Shown here one piece after another: positions 22,921-30,526 of a stretch of 64,000 nt of DNA; positions within the stretch are counted from its first letter, which is position 1; the number at the start of each line of letters is the position of its first letter. This DNA is from Clostridiales bacterium (GTDB lineage Bacteria > Bacillota > Clostridia > Oscillospirales > Oscillospiraceae). The stretch is taken from contig JAJQCW010000068.1 of assembly GCA_021202515.1 (NCBI GenBank), forward strand, positions 1 through 64,000, written 5' to 3'. Under the pieces are notes generated by a model that was not told where the DNA came from, did not search any database, and saw only the letters and a list, made by a program, of their open reading frames with translations. Made by a program: the position numbers and the translations under genes.

Positions 22921-23296
22921 CGGTTTCACCTCCCTCCACACCGTGAACTTCATCCTTCAGGTCGTCCACATCGTCCTTCAGGTCGTCCACGACATCGGTC
23001 AGGTCTGCCAGCTTGTCGGCCAGCCCTTTCTGGAAGGGGTGCAGTGCTTTGCCGTACCGCCGTTCGAGACAGGTAGTGTCCCCGCGGACTTCGTCCTCCA
23101 GCTTGGTCAGCCGATTGCCATCACGCATCCAGCAGCGGCGGTCAAGCTCCGCCTCGGCGCGGATGTCTTTCAGTTCCTCCAGTACGGCGGTCAGCCGGAG
23201 GTCGATGCCCTGAACCTTAGCCTCCAGCAGATGTTGCCAGCGGTCGAGGCGTTCCTCGTCGGAGAGGTTCTGGGAGATGTTGTTCTTTGTATCCAT
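22913..23296 (-). CDS. Hypothetical coiled-coil protein of the element
   Basis: A 127-residue charged protein starting MDTKNNISQNLSDEERLDRW. Heptad-like repeats run from about residue 25 to the end, with DLTDVVDDLKDDVDDLKDEV near the C terminus predicting a coiled coil. It resembles small phage haemolysin XhlA/YdaS-like helpers only superficially. It sits in the same operon as its neighbours, 3 bases from the upstream gene's stop. Confidence 0.6.
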   Translation of the reverse strand: MDTKNNISQNLSDEERLDRWQHLLEAKVQGIDLRLTAVLEELKDIRAEAELDRRCWMRDGNRLTKLEDEVRGDTTCLERRYGKALHPFQKGLADKLADLTDVVDDLKDDVDDLKDEVHGVEGGETDG

Positions 23297-23299
23297 AGG

Positions 23300-23653
23300 T
23301 CAGTCCTCCTTCTTTTCGTCCAGGGATTTCAGGGCATCACGCAGTTCGCGGAGAGGGTTCTCGTAGCCGTACTCGATGGCTTCCTCGGAGCCGTCGTGGT
23401 AGCCCTCCTTATAGTCGGTATTTGCTGTCAGCGCGGCGCGTCTGATGATGTCTTTTTCTGACAGAAGCTTGATACGGTCTAGCTGCTGCTTCATCTTCTT
23501 GGAACGAAACGCAATGTCAGACCCATAAGTTTCATGGCCGTAGGCAAGAAGCCCGTCCGAAACCAGTTTCATAAATTCCCCCGCGTGGTCGAGGAAAAAC
23601 ATCAAGTTCTCCAAGTTGACGCGCTCGTCCTTCTGCATGTCCCGGTTTTCCAT
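23300..23653 (-). CDS. Hypothetical helical protein of the element
   Basis: A 117-residue acidic protein starting MENRDMQKDERVNLENLMFF, predicted entirely helical and without membrane segments. It lies 3 bases before the next start and directly after the D5-type winged-helix gene, so it is part of the replication-to-capsid operon. No family is recognised. Confidence 0.6.
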   Translation of the reverse strand: MENRDMQKDERVNLENLMFFLDHAGEFMKLVSDGLLAYGHETYGSDIAFRSKKMKQQLDRIKLLSEKDIIRRAALTANTDYKEGYHDGSEEAIEYGYENPLRELRDALKSLDEKKED

Positions 23654-23656
23654 GTA

Positions 23657-23929
23657 TTACACCTCCTCCTTAATGCGGAGGTTCCTCCAGAACAGCCGCC
23701 CGGTAGAGTGGGACTTGCGGATGCCGCGCTCCCGCATCAGCTTGTCGAACAGTTTGGGGTCCATTGCCCTCTCCTTTTCGTCCCAGCACCACTGCTGGTA
23801 TCTGGTGTACAAGGCTCCGGGTCGGACGCTGCTGTAGGCGTCGGCCTCGGTGCAGTCCTCCAGGAATCGGGCAAGCTGGGTCTCGTAGTAGGTGGGCTTG
23901 GTGGTCGTGGTAGTGATTTTCTCGCTCAT
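23657..23929 (-). CDS. Stand-alone D5/P4-primase-type C-terminal winged helix protein
   Basis: A 90-residue protein. QLARFLEDCTEADAYSSVRP, then GALYTRYQQWCW, LFDKLMRERGI and TGRLFWRNLRIKEEV follow the pattern of the winged-helix domain at the C terminus of P4/D5-type phage primase-helicases (F-L-E-x-C ... LYxxYxxWC ... F-x-x-L-x-x-x-G). Here the domain is a separate gene downstream of the candidate origin. It is probably a replication accessory that binds DNA. The ATG at 23929 follows AAAGGATACCCAATT. Confidence 0.6.
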   Translation of the reverse strand: MSEKITTTTTKPTYYETQLARFLEDCTEADAYSSVRPGALYTRYQQWCWDEKERAMDPKLFDKLMRERGIRKSHSTGRLFWRNLRIKEEV

Positions 23930-23974
23930 AATTGGGTATCCTTTCTAAAAGTTTTGAGTGGGTTGGAATAAAGT

Positions 23975-24454
23975 CGATTAAAGTCACGGACAAAAATATT
24001 TTTGTCACATGGGGTTGTGACGTAAACATTTATTGGAAGTGCCTTTTTGAGTTCGCTTTTCGCCAACGCATCAGCAAAAAAGAAGGGGTTCGTCCGCCAC
24101 AAGTGCGGTGGTATGCTCGCGGCTCGATTAAAGTCACATTGTCACGCTAACTCTATACATAATCAGAGAAAAAGCCCATATGGAGGTAGATTATAACAAT
24201 AATATATATAAAAGTATATTAAAAAGTTATCTATTTATATATATTTCAGAAAATAACCGTAGCCACTCGTTTTCATTTATGTAAGGGAACCGCGTGACAA
24301 TGTGACATTAACATTTTTTGGTTCGTGTTCATCTGCCTTTCGGCCTGAATCTCGCTCTTTTCCCGGGGAAAAAAGAACATTTTGGTGGACTTTCCTCCAA
24401 CATTAAAGTCACGGTGGGTTGTGACAAAAATAATTATTGACGTGACTTTAATCG
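23975..24454. other. Candidate replication origin of the element
   Basis: An AT-rich gene-free stretch between the primase gene and the winged-helix gene. The unit ATTAAAGTCAC occurs at 23977, 24127 and 24402, with an inverted copy at 24442-24452 that overlaps the primase stop codon; all but the third are next to CG. GACAAAAATATTTTTGTC (23989-24006) is an 18-bp perfect palindrome. Further TGTGAC words and a 50-base tract of almost pure A/T (about 24195-24245) would serve as initiator sites and unwinding element. Confidence 0.6.
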
Positions 24455-26904
24455 AAAAATGCCGCCGGGTTCAGTAGTATCCACTGTTTTGGTGCGCCTC
24501 TCGTCTGCTGTTCTTTCTCGATGGCGACCATGTTCCGGTCACACAGGTCCTCCAGCGGGTCGTCCAGCTCGGCTACCCGCTTAAATCTCCTGCAAAGCCG
24601 GAGAACATCGCGCCTCGCCAGCCTAGTTTTCTTGGTGGTTCTAACATGGTCCCTGATGCGGTCCCGGACATACTCGGAATCGGAGGCCGATGTCTCGCCG
24701 TCTGTGTTGTAGATGGCCAGCGCGTGGGCGTCGATAAAGTCCGCCACTTTGATGGCTCGCTCCATCGTCTCGCCGCTGATGGGGTACTCATCCGCATCTC
24801 CCTTGTCGGAATGCTCCACGCAGTGGAACAGGGCGGCAATCCGGCACATGCGCCCAGTGTTTTTCCCCGCCCAGTCCTGTCCATCGTACCACTTTTCGCC
24901 GGGGCGGAGGGTTTGTTCCATTTCCCACTGGTAGTCCGAACGGATTCTGTCCGCATCACCATCCGGGTAAAGCAGCTTGTACCCATCGCGCCTCGTCAGT
25001 TCGTCCCGGTTCAGTTCCTTTTCGACAAACGCTTCGTAGGCGTCTTTGACCTCAGTGGGAATCGGCTCCGGGTTGGGCCGTCTATAGCCAACCTCGCTCT
25101 TCTGGTGGCAATCCACCATAATGAATCTGCCGACCAATCCGTCTCCGCGCATCTCGTCATCGCCCATCAGGGTTTTCAGCACTTTCGGCTGGATGGTTAA
25201 GCCCATCGTCAGCCTCGCGTTTCGGATGGACTCACCCTCTCGGCTCATCCGGTCGGTTTTGATGGTTCCTCCGCTGTAGCCTTTCAAATACGGCTCCAGC
25301 TGCGAATCTCCGTTTTTGGAATATTTACCCCGCATTTGCTTAAACACACCACCCTCATCGGAGAAGATGGCGATTGCTCCGTTCTGCTGGGCCATGACCT
25401 GAACCATGCGCTCCGGCGTAGAATCGTCTAACATCCATCGGGGGGCCACAAGGTCCTCGTGTTCAGCCAGCTTTTGGGTCAAATTCATGGAGTCAAGGAA
25501 CGCATCATCCTGGGCTTTTTTCGTGAGCTTGTCGTTCGTTGCTTTCGCCTCGGCACTCCGCAGCTTCGCCTCTAGCTGGCGGCGTTTGCTCTGGTTCTGC
25601 TGGATGGCAACCTTGTCCCGGCGTCCGCAGTACTCTTCGTAGGCGTCGATCACATCCGTCAATGCGGTGAACACCGAGGACTTCCGGTCGGCTGGTGGAG
25701 CGACCAAGGCAACGAACAAGCACAGTGGTTCGCTCCAGTCCGGGGACACCTGGATTTTGTACCTCCGCTGGAACAGGAGAGCTAAAACCGCCAGCGACAG
25801 GCAACCAGGCATCTCAGGCGGCACCTGGACGGAGGTCGCTATTGCGGAGACGTAGTTCCTCACCACTGGGGGCAGCGCATCCACCGGAAACTCCGGCAGG
25901 TCGGCGCGGGAGAACTCCCGGATTTGTCCCCATTCTGTTTTCTCTGCCGCCACTGCGCCACCTCCCTTCTGCGGCTGGGTCTTTTTGTTGAAGTCCTCCG
26001 GCGAAACGTAGTCCGACGAACTACGAATGCTGCCCTCGTACCATTTCACTGCGCTGTTCCAAGAGGCATTAAGCTCGGACTGCTTCATCGGCGTCCCCGT
26101 GCAATCTCGTATCCTGTCCTCGAACGCAGCTCTGGCTCTACCATCAGTAGAACCGAACAGCTTCAGCACCGAACAGGCAAATTTATATAGGGTGTCGTTC
26201 CTTGTTCCCTCATGGATGGGGGTGCCGATGTCGTCCAGCACACTGCGACCGTAGCTCCCGCTATAGCTGGGGCTGTAGGTGTAAGATGCTGACGATGCGC
26301 TCATCGTCTCAACCTCCGGCTGTTCTTCCAGCAGTTCTGGGTGTTGCTCCAACCATTGGTCGATGCAGATGGTGCCGGGGAAGTACTCGGCGCGGGGATT
26401 CTCGGTTCCCTGGAAAAACCGGGCGGAGTCCAACGCTCGTTTGTCAAAGTCCGGGAACACTCGGCGCAGAGCCTCTTTCATCCAGCAGACATCGTCGTCA
26501 GTGGTCAGGTTTTCCGATAATGGGAAATACAGATGAAACCTCGGCTTGGCGGGCTTCTCACCTTTCGGTAACAGATGATGTTCAGAGTACGTCACTACCA
26601 TTTGCACGTTGGAGAAGGTTTCCTGAACGTCCTGGGGTGTCTTCCACTCATCGGGATTCTCGGAGTCGTTGTCCACATCCAGCATGACGCAGTTGCACCA
26701 GATGAAGTTTTCTTTTTTCCGATGGTTGTCTTTGAATTGCCCAGCACAATGGTCATACTGCGCAACTTCGTTCATGCGTTCCAGGCTGTCAACTTGGGCG
26801 GGAAAGGGATAGTCCGCATTCCCCGGCCGCTTTTTGCAGTGAGCCACGCAGAAAAACATCGTTGGAAACGCCAGTGTGCGATTAGTACGGGTTGGGTTAT
26901 CCAT
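24448..26904 (-). CDS. Replication protein: primase-like N terminus fused to DUF3987 (YfjI-type) helicase-like domain
   Basis: An 818-residue protein. Residues about 60-190 hold an archaeo-eukaryotic primase-like module: the metal-binding acidic cluster in CVMLDVDNDSENPDEW and the histidine motif in KPRFHLYFPLSE. Residues about 345-800 match DUF3987, with a P-loop-like LVALVAPPADRKSSVF that lacks the usual GxGKS/T, and a Walker B/sensor region around IAIFSDEGGVFKQMRG. Such proteins start replication of prophages and islands. The ATG at 26904 is assigned by frame, with its GAGG 17 bases away. It is adjacent to the candidate origin. Confidence 0.8.
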   Translation of the reverse strand: MDNPTRTNRTLAFPTMFFCVAHCKKRPGNADYPFPAQVDSLERMNEVAQYDHCAGQFKDNHRKKENFIWCNCVMLDVDNDSENPDEWKTPQDVQETFSNVQMVVTYSEHHLLPKGEKPAKPRFHLYFPLSENLTTDDDVCWMKEALRRVFPDFDKRALDSARFFQGTENPRAEYFPGTICIDQWLEQHPELLEEQPEVETMSASSASYTYSPSYSGSYGRSVLDDIGTPIHEGTRNDTLYKFACSVLKLFGSTDGRARAAFEDRIRDCTGTPMKQSELNASWNSAVKWYEGSIRSSSDYVSPEDFNKKTQPQKGGGAVAAEKTEWGQIREFSRADLPEFPVDALPPVVRNYVSAIATSVQVPPEMPGCLSLAVLALLFQRRYKIQVSPDWSEPLCLFVALVAPPADRKSSVFTALTDVIDAYEEYCGRRDKVAIQQNQSKRRQLEAKLRSAEAKATNDKLTKKAQDDAFLDSMNLTQKLAEHEDLVAPRWMLDDSTPERMVQVMAQQNGAIAIFSDEGGVFKQMRGKYSKNGDSQLEPYLKGYSGGTIKTDRMSREGESIRNARLTMGLTIQPKVLKTLMGDDEMRGDGLVGRFIMVDCHQKSEVGYRRPNPEPIPTEVKDAYEAFVEKELNRDELTRRDGYKLLYPDGDADRIRSDYQWEMEQTLRPGEKWYDGQDWAGKNTGRMCRIAALFHCVEHSDKGDADEYPISGETMERAIKVADFIDAHALAIYNTDGETSASDSEYVRDRIRDHVRTTKKTRLARRDVLRLCRRFKRVAELDDPLEDLCDRNMVAIEKEQQTRGAPKQWILLNPAAFFD

Positions 26905-26961
26905 ACATCAAAATTCACTTCCTCTCTGGTAAACGGTGCGGGGATTGCCCCGTCTAATTAC

Positions 26962-26990
26962 ATGTTATCCGATAGGCCAGCTCTTTTCAA
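26962..26990 (-). promoter_or_regulatory. Possible promoter of the replication gene
   Basis: On the minus strand TTGAAA, a 17-base spacer and TAACAT. A GC hairpin (27028-27052) precedes it, but without a T-run. Confidence 0.4.
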
Positions 26991-27062
26991 GGCCCCAAGG
27001 TGAAGAAAAACTGCCCACCAAGACCGGCGCGGCGGAGAGGTCCCCGCCGCGTGGATGGTGGA

Positions 27063-27305
27063 TTACAGGCGCAGGGTGCCGTCGTCGATTTGTTGCAACA
27101 ACCAGGGCATGTCCACGTAGTAGGACCTCCCAGAGATGATGTGCTTAATCTTTCCGGCTTTGCAGCCGTTGCGGATATAGCTGGGAGAAAGCCCGGTAAT
27201 CTCGCTGGCGGGGATAATCTTCTGGAGCCGGGGTCCGGTGTAGGTCGCGGCGGTTTCCCACATCGGGGCGAGCTTCGCGGCCTTCGCTGCGTTCATATCG
27301 TTCAT
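27063..27305 (-). CDS. Excisionase-like small DNA-binding protein
   Basis: An 80-residue protein starting MNDMNAAKAAKLAPMWETAA. Residues about 28-75 (KIIPASEITGLSPSYIRNGC, SGRSYYVDMPWL) form the winged helix of excisionase/MerR-like HTH proteins that read a small operator. The ATG at 27305 follows AAGGAGGACAAC. It is the first gene of the minus-strand operon and lies opposite the XRE-integrase pair, where phage and island Xis genes usually lie. Confidence 0.7.
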   Translation of the reverse strand: MNDMNAAKAAKLAPMWETAATYTGPRLQKIIPASEITGLSPSYIRNGCKAGKIKHIISGRSYYVDMPWLLQQIDDGTLRL

Positions 27306-27357
27306 GTTGTCCTCCTTGATGTATTTCTGTTGTTTGTTGTATCTTTATTGTACTGTT

Positions 27358-27386
27358 ATTGTATCCCTTTCTGCGGCTCTGTTCAA
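27358..27386 (-). promoter_or_regulatory. Promoter of the excisionase-replication operon
   Basis: On the minus strand TTGAAC, a 17-base spacer and TACAAT. TTGTATC/TTGTACT words repeat three times at 27337-27366 and GTATC recurs near 27523-27538, so these may be operators of the divergent XRE regulator. Confidence 0.6.
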
Positions 27387-27490
27387 GAGGTTTTCGCAAA
27401 TCTCGTTAATTTTGGTTAATCATCTAAAAGCAAGCCGCTTCACAGCGTTCTTTTTCAGCAGTTCGCCCAATGTATTTTTAACTCCGGCGC

Positions 27491-27519
27491 TTGCATTTGT
27501 GTAATTTTCGCGGTAAACT
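27491..27519 (+). promoter_or_regulatory. Promoter of the XRE-integrase unit
   Basis: TTGCAT, a 17-base spacer and TAAACT, 38 bases before the XRE start. Confidence 0.55.
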
Positions 27520-27556
27520 ATCTGTATCCAAAATGTATCATTCGAGGTGAACCCAT

Positions 27557-28051
27557 ATGCTGCGAGGAAAGGAAATCCAACGTCTCCGCAAGGCCAGGAA
27601 CATGACCCAGGGAGATGTCGCTGACGCGCTCGGCGTGACACGGGGCGCGGTCGGCCTGTGGGAGAATGGGAAACGGACTCCCAACGGAAAACAAGTGGCG
27701 GCACTGGCAAGGCTATTCAACGTTCCTCTGGAGCAGCTCTGGGATGGGGAGCCGGAACGTCCGTTCGCCGAACTGCGAACGGAGACCGACATCCTCAAAG
27801 CCGTCACCGCTTTGGTGGACATCGGTGCCGCCGTGAACGTAGGAATCCAGGGGAAAACCACCATCTCGCTGAATGTTGACCCGGATTCCCGGCTCTGCGC
27901 CGCGCTCGAAATGCTGGAAGATGCAGCCGATTTGATGGACCCGTCCACCAGTGACGAGGCGCGGCAGAGCAACCGGGCCTACCTCGACCTTTGGTTGACC
28001 AAGACGCTGTCCAAGATGGAGAGGGCGAACGATGGCGACGACAATCCTTAA
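27557..28051 (+). CDS. XRE-family regulator beside the integrase
   Basis: A 164-residue protein. Residues 6-60 form a helix-turn-helix (EIQRLRKARNMTQGDVADAL, RGAVGLWENGKRTP). Residues 75-160 form a helical C-terminal part not matching a peptidase. The ATG at 27557 follows GAGGTGAACCCAT. Its last 20 bases overlap the integrase start. It is divergent from the excisionase-replication operon and is the likely master repressor of this side of the element. Confidence 0.85.
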   Translation: MLRGKEIQRLRKARNMTQGDVADALGVTRGAVGLWENGKRTPNGKQVAALARLFNVPLEQLWDGEPERPFAELRTETDILKAVTALVDIGAAVNVGIQGKTTISLNVDPDSRLCAALEMLEDAADLMDPSTSDEARQSNRAYLDLWLTKTLSKMERANDGDDNP

Positions 28052-29234
28052 AAAGACGAAGTCCGGGAAGGACTTCATCGAGATTCGGGTCAGCCGTGGA
28101 CGTGACCTCCCACCTATATGCCGGAGGTGGTATCCACCGGAAGGATGGTCAAAACGTGCAGTCCAGCGGCAACTTGATAAAGAAGTCGCTGAACTGGAAC
28201 GTCAAGTCCGAGAGGGGAAAGTCACCACCCGAAGGGAACAAAAGGCGAAGGAGGCGGCAGAAGCCGCAGCCAAGGCTGAATTGGAGGCGCGGACATACAC
28301 AGTCGAGAGGTTCGTCCGGGAACTGTGGCTGCCGGAGAAGATGCAGACCTGCGCAGCCAGCACCGTTGACCTCCACCAGCGCAACCTCCGGAACTGGGTG
28401 TTGCCCGTCATCGGGGATATCCGCATCGACCAGGTGACGCCACCAATGTTGTCCAAGATTATTTTGGATGTCCAGCAAGCCGGACGGAAAGCATCAACCA
28501 CGTTGAACATCTACCATCTGCTTAACAACATCTTCGCCGCGGCGGAGTTCCAGGAACTGATTTCTACGAACCCAGTACGCCGGGTGAAAAAGCCCCAGCC
28601 AAAGAAAGATGATGTCCGTCCCGATTCCGAGAAAGCCCTGACCGCCGAGCAGTTGAAGATAGTGCTGACGGCATCGGAGGAGATGCCACTGATCTACACC
28701 ACCATCATCCGCGTTCTGGCGGACACAGGCATCAGGCGCGGCGAGTGTGCAGCCATCCAGTGGACGGATATAGATTGGGAATCCGGTTCCATCAACATCG
28801 ACAAGCAACTCGTCCAGGCCAAGGGCGAGGGCTACCACCTGGCGAACACAAAAACCGGCAAGCCGAGGACGGTGTATCTCTCGAAGGAAGGGCTGCACCT
28901 ACTCCAACGGCTCCGGCAGGAACAGATGGACGTGTGTCTCTGCGTCTATGCCTTTGTGTGGGACCCTCTGGTGGGCAAGCCGATAAGCCCCAACACCGTC
29001 ACCGAGAAGGTTGAGTCGCTTGGCAGCCGGATTGGCATACCAGGATTGCATCCGCACACGCTGCGGCACACCTGGGCATCCTTGGCCGTCCAGAGCGGGG
29101 CAGACGTGGCCTCCGTAGCTGCGGCCTTGGGTCACAGCAAGCCCACCATGACTTTGACTCGATACACCCATGCCAGTGCGGATGGTGCGAAAAATGCCGC
29201 CCAGAAGTTCCGGGCGGCAATGGGTGAAGATTAA
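28032..29234 (+). CDS. Tyrosine recombinase/integrase
   Basis: A 400-residue site-specific recombinase. It has a basic N-terminal arm-binding part (residues 1-75), a SAM-like core-binding domain (about 95-185) and a catalytic domain with arginine in DTGIRRGECA, lysine in NTKTGKPRTV, the HxLRH box in LHPHTLRHTWAS, and the tail LGHSKPTMTLTRYTH with the nucleophile tyrosine. The ATG at 28032 lies inside the XRE gene end (a 20-base overlap). It sits at the right end of the element, next to attR, as expected for integration and excision. Confidence 0.93.
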   Translation: MATTILKKTKSGKDFIEIRVSRGRDLPPICRRWYPPEGWSKRAVQRQLDKEVAELERQVREGKVTTRREQKAKEAAEAAAKAELEARTYTVERFVRELWLPEKMQTCAASTVDLHQRNLRNWVLPVIGDIRIDQVTPPMLSKIILDVQQAGRKASTTLNIYHLLNNIFAAAEFQELISTNPVRRVKKPQPKKDDVRPDSEKALTAEQLKIVLTASEEMPLIYTTIIRVLADTGIRRGECAAIQWTDIDWESGSINIDKQLVQAKGEGYHLANTKTGKPRTVYLSKEGLHLLQRLRQEQMDVCLCVYAFVWDPLVGKPISPNTVTEKVESLGSRIGIPGLHPHTLRHTWASLAVQSGADVASVAAALGHSKPTMTLTRYTHASADGAKNAAQKFRAAMGED

Positions 29235-29237
29235 GCG

Positions 29238-29260
29238 GTTGTAGTTTTTGTTGTAGTTTC
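29238..29260 (+). repeat. Right arm-type repeat (two GTTGTAGTTT units)
   Basis: GTTGTAGTTTTT followed by GTTGTAGTTTC, starting four bases after the integrase stop. It matches the left copy at 14435-14456 with one extra T. Confidence 0.5.
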
Positions 29261-29379
29261 TGATTTTCGCTGATTCTTAGAAAATCGAGATTCGTTGCAA
29301 AGTAAGCATAAATTAAGGCAAATCAAGCTGATTTAATGCGTTTGAGTTCTGGTTTTATGGTGTGAGAATGATACACCAG

Positions 29380-29392
29380 AAAATGCGGTACA
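29380..29392. other. attR core (13-bp direct repeat)
   Basis: AAAATGCGGTACA, identical to attL. With the next two bases it forms the -10 TACAAT (29389-29394), whose -35 now lies 15 kb away at 14249. The bases before it offer no good replacement -35. Confidence 0.6.
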
Positions 29393-29445
29393 ATAATAGC
29401 CACTGAACCAACCGTATCATTGCAAAAATACAAGAGGGTGCGCCT

Positions 29446-30210
29446 ATGAGAAATTACCTTTACCCCTGTCTCGGCCTGCTCCTGGGGGGAGCGGGCTGCG
29501 CCCTGCGCCGGTGGCAGTTGGTCACCTGCTTTGACGAAAACGGCCTGCCGGTGGCAGGCGCGGCCACAGTTCTGCTCATCGCCCTGGCGGTGGGTGGGAC
29601 GGTATGCTTTCTGTTGCTGGCCCAGACCCGGCGGACGGCGGCCAGAGACTGGGTGGGAGCCTTCGGACCGGGGCCTCACCCGGAGCTGCTGCCCGGCGGC
29701 GCGCTCTATCTGGCTGCCGGAGCCACCTATGTCCTCTGGACCCGGCAGACCGCCCCGGCTAGCTCGGTTTTTCAGGCCATCAACGTGGTGCTGCCGGTGG
29801 TGCTGGGGGCGTTCCTGCTCCTCTCCGGGGTTGCTGTCTGCCTGTTGGCCCGGCAGGGGGCGGCGGAACCGCTGGCGGCCATGGTGCCGGGGTTTTGCGG
29901 CTGCTTCTGGCTGATTCAAATTTACCACACCAACGCCAACAACCCGGTGGTGCAGGTCTTTGTCTGGCAACTGCTGGCGGCAGTGGCCTCCGTCGCCGCC
30001 TGGTACTACCTGGCGGGGTTCTCCCTGGGCATTGGGAAGGGCCGCACCGCCCTCTTCTGGTCGCTGACGGCGGTGATGCTGTGCCTGGTGGCCCTGGCGG
30101 ACGAGGGCGCCCTCTTCACCCGGCTGCTGCTGTTGGCCCAGGTGTTCTGCCTGACGGTGCAGTTGACCCGGCTGGCCGCGGGGATGGAACCCGCCGGACG
30201 GAAAACGTAA
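29446..30210 (+). CDS. Hypothetical polytopic membrane protein
   Basis: A 254-residue protein with about seven hydrophobic helices (residues about 4-20, 38-58, 80-97, 108-132, 140-160, 166-195 and 198-235). It has no motif that I recognise and no signal peptide. The ATG at 29446 follows GAGGGTGCGCCT. Its original promoter appears to have been cut by the integrated element, so it may now be poorly expressed. It ends at a terminator, and a partial copy of the 3'-end repeat (ATGTGCAATTAA) follows the stop. Confidence 0.7.
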   Translation: MRNYLYPCLGLLLGGAGCALRRWQLVTCFDENGLPVAGAATVLLIALAVGGTVCFLLLAQTRRTAARDWVGAFGPGPHPELLPGGALYLAAGATYVLWTRQTAPASSVFQAINVVLPVVLGAFLLLSGVAVCLLARQGAAEPLAAMVPGFCGCFWLIQIYHTNANNPVVQVFVWQLLAAVASVAAWYYLAGFSLGIGKGRTALFWSLTAVMLCLVALADEGALFTRLLLLAQVFCLTVQLTRLAAGMEPAGRKT

Positions 30211-30231
30211 GTCAAATGTGCAATTAACGTG

Positions 30232-30280
30232 AAGAAGGCGTCCTGTAGAAAAGAACTCCACGGGATGCCTTCTTGTTTGT
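30232..30280 (+). terminator. Terminator of the membrane protein gene
   Basis: AAGAAGGCGTCC (30232-30243) pairs with GGATGCCTTCTT (30263-30274), followed by GTTTGT. The stem sequence resembles the proS terminator at 44452-44483. Confidence 0.75.
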
Positions 30281-30285
30281 CTATC

Positions 30286-30426
30286 TGATTATTCCTTTAT
30301 AGAATCAAAACGGCTCCAGACGATAAGCACTATCCCCTCTTGCCTCCCCTGAAAGGGGAGGAGGGCCGCCGCCTTTAGGCGGTGGCGGAGGGGTTTCTGG
30401 CGCAGGGTTGAGTAAATGGGACAGCC
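30286..30426 (+). mobile_element. MITE-like repeat, copy C (short form)
   Basis: It begins TTATTCCTTTATAGAATCAA and ends GGTTGAGTAAATGGGACAGC. Its core is CAGACGATAAGCACTATCCC followed by CCTCCCCTGAAAGGGGAGG and CCGCCGCCTTTAGGCGG. The AGTGGCTAG segment is missing. Confidence 0.55.
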
Positions 30427-30490
30427 ATATTTGACAACATCTGAGTATAGCTGTGCATTTCAAAAGCGAGGACGCGCCCCAACTTCGCAG

Positions 30491-30523
30491 AATTGCACAT
30501 TGCAAATTGCTAATTGCTAATTA
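30491..30523 (-). repeat. 3'-end repeat after the cytidylate kinase-like gene
   Basis: On the minus strand TAATTAGCAATTAGCAATTT followed by GCAATGTGCAATT. It starts 3 bases after the stop codon. Related copies follow proS, rfbB and the protein kinase gene. Confidence 0.7.
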
Positions 30524-30526
30524 GCC

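Larger units (their letters stand above)
14263..29392. mobile_element. Integrated 15.1-kb element, phage-satellite-like (PICI-like) island
   Basis: It is bounded by a 13-bp direct repeat AAAATGCGGTACA (14263-14275 and 29380-29392). From the right end it carries integrase, an XRE regulator, an excisionase-like protein (divergent), a primase/DUF3987 protein, a candidate origin, six small genes, an HK97-type capsid gene, a terminase small subunit, a DUF1492 regulator, a second XRE regulator, then a leftward operon with DUF6291 and membrane proteins. No large terminase, portal, protease, tail or lysis gene is present. Size and content fit a satellite that needs a helper phage. A decayed prophage is the alternative. 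Confidence 0.7.

Noticed and set aside
29238..29260. Use of the GTTGTAGTTT repeats as att cores
   Set aside because: The two copies differ by one base and lie inside the perfect 13-bp repeats. The reconstructed promoter supports the outer repeats. Kept as arm sites, but not excluded.
14263..29392. Interpretation as an integrative conjugative element
   Set aside because: There are no relaxase, coupling protein or type IV secretion genes. The capsid and terminase genes point to phage.
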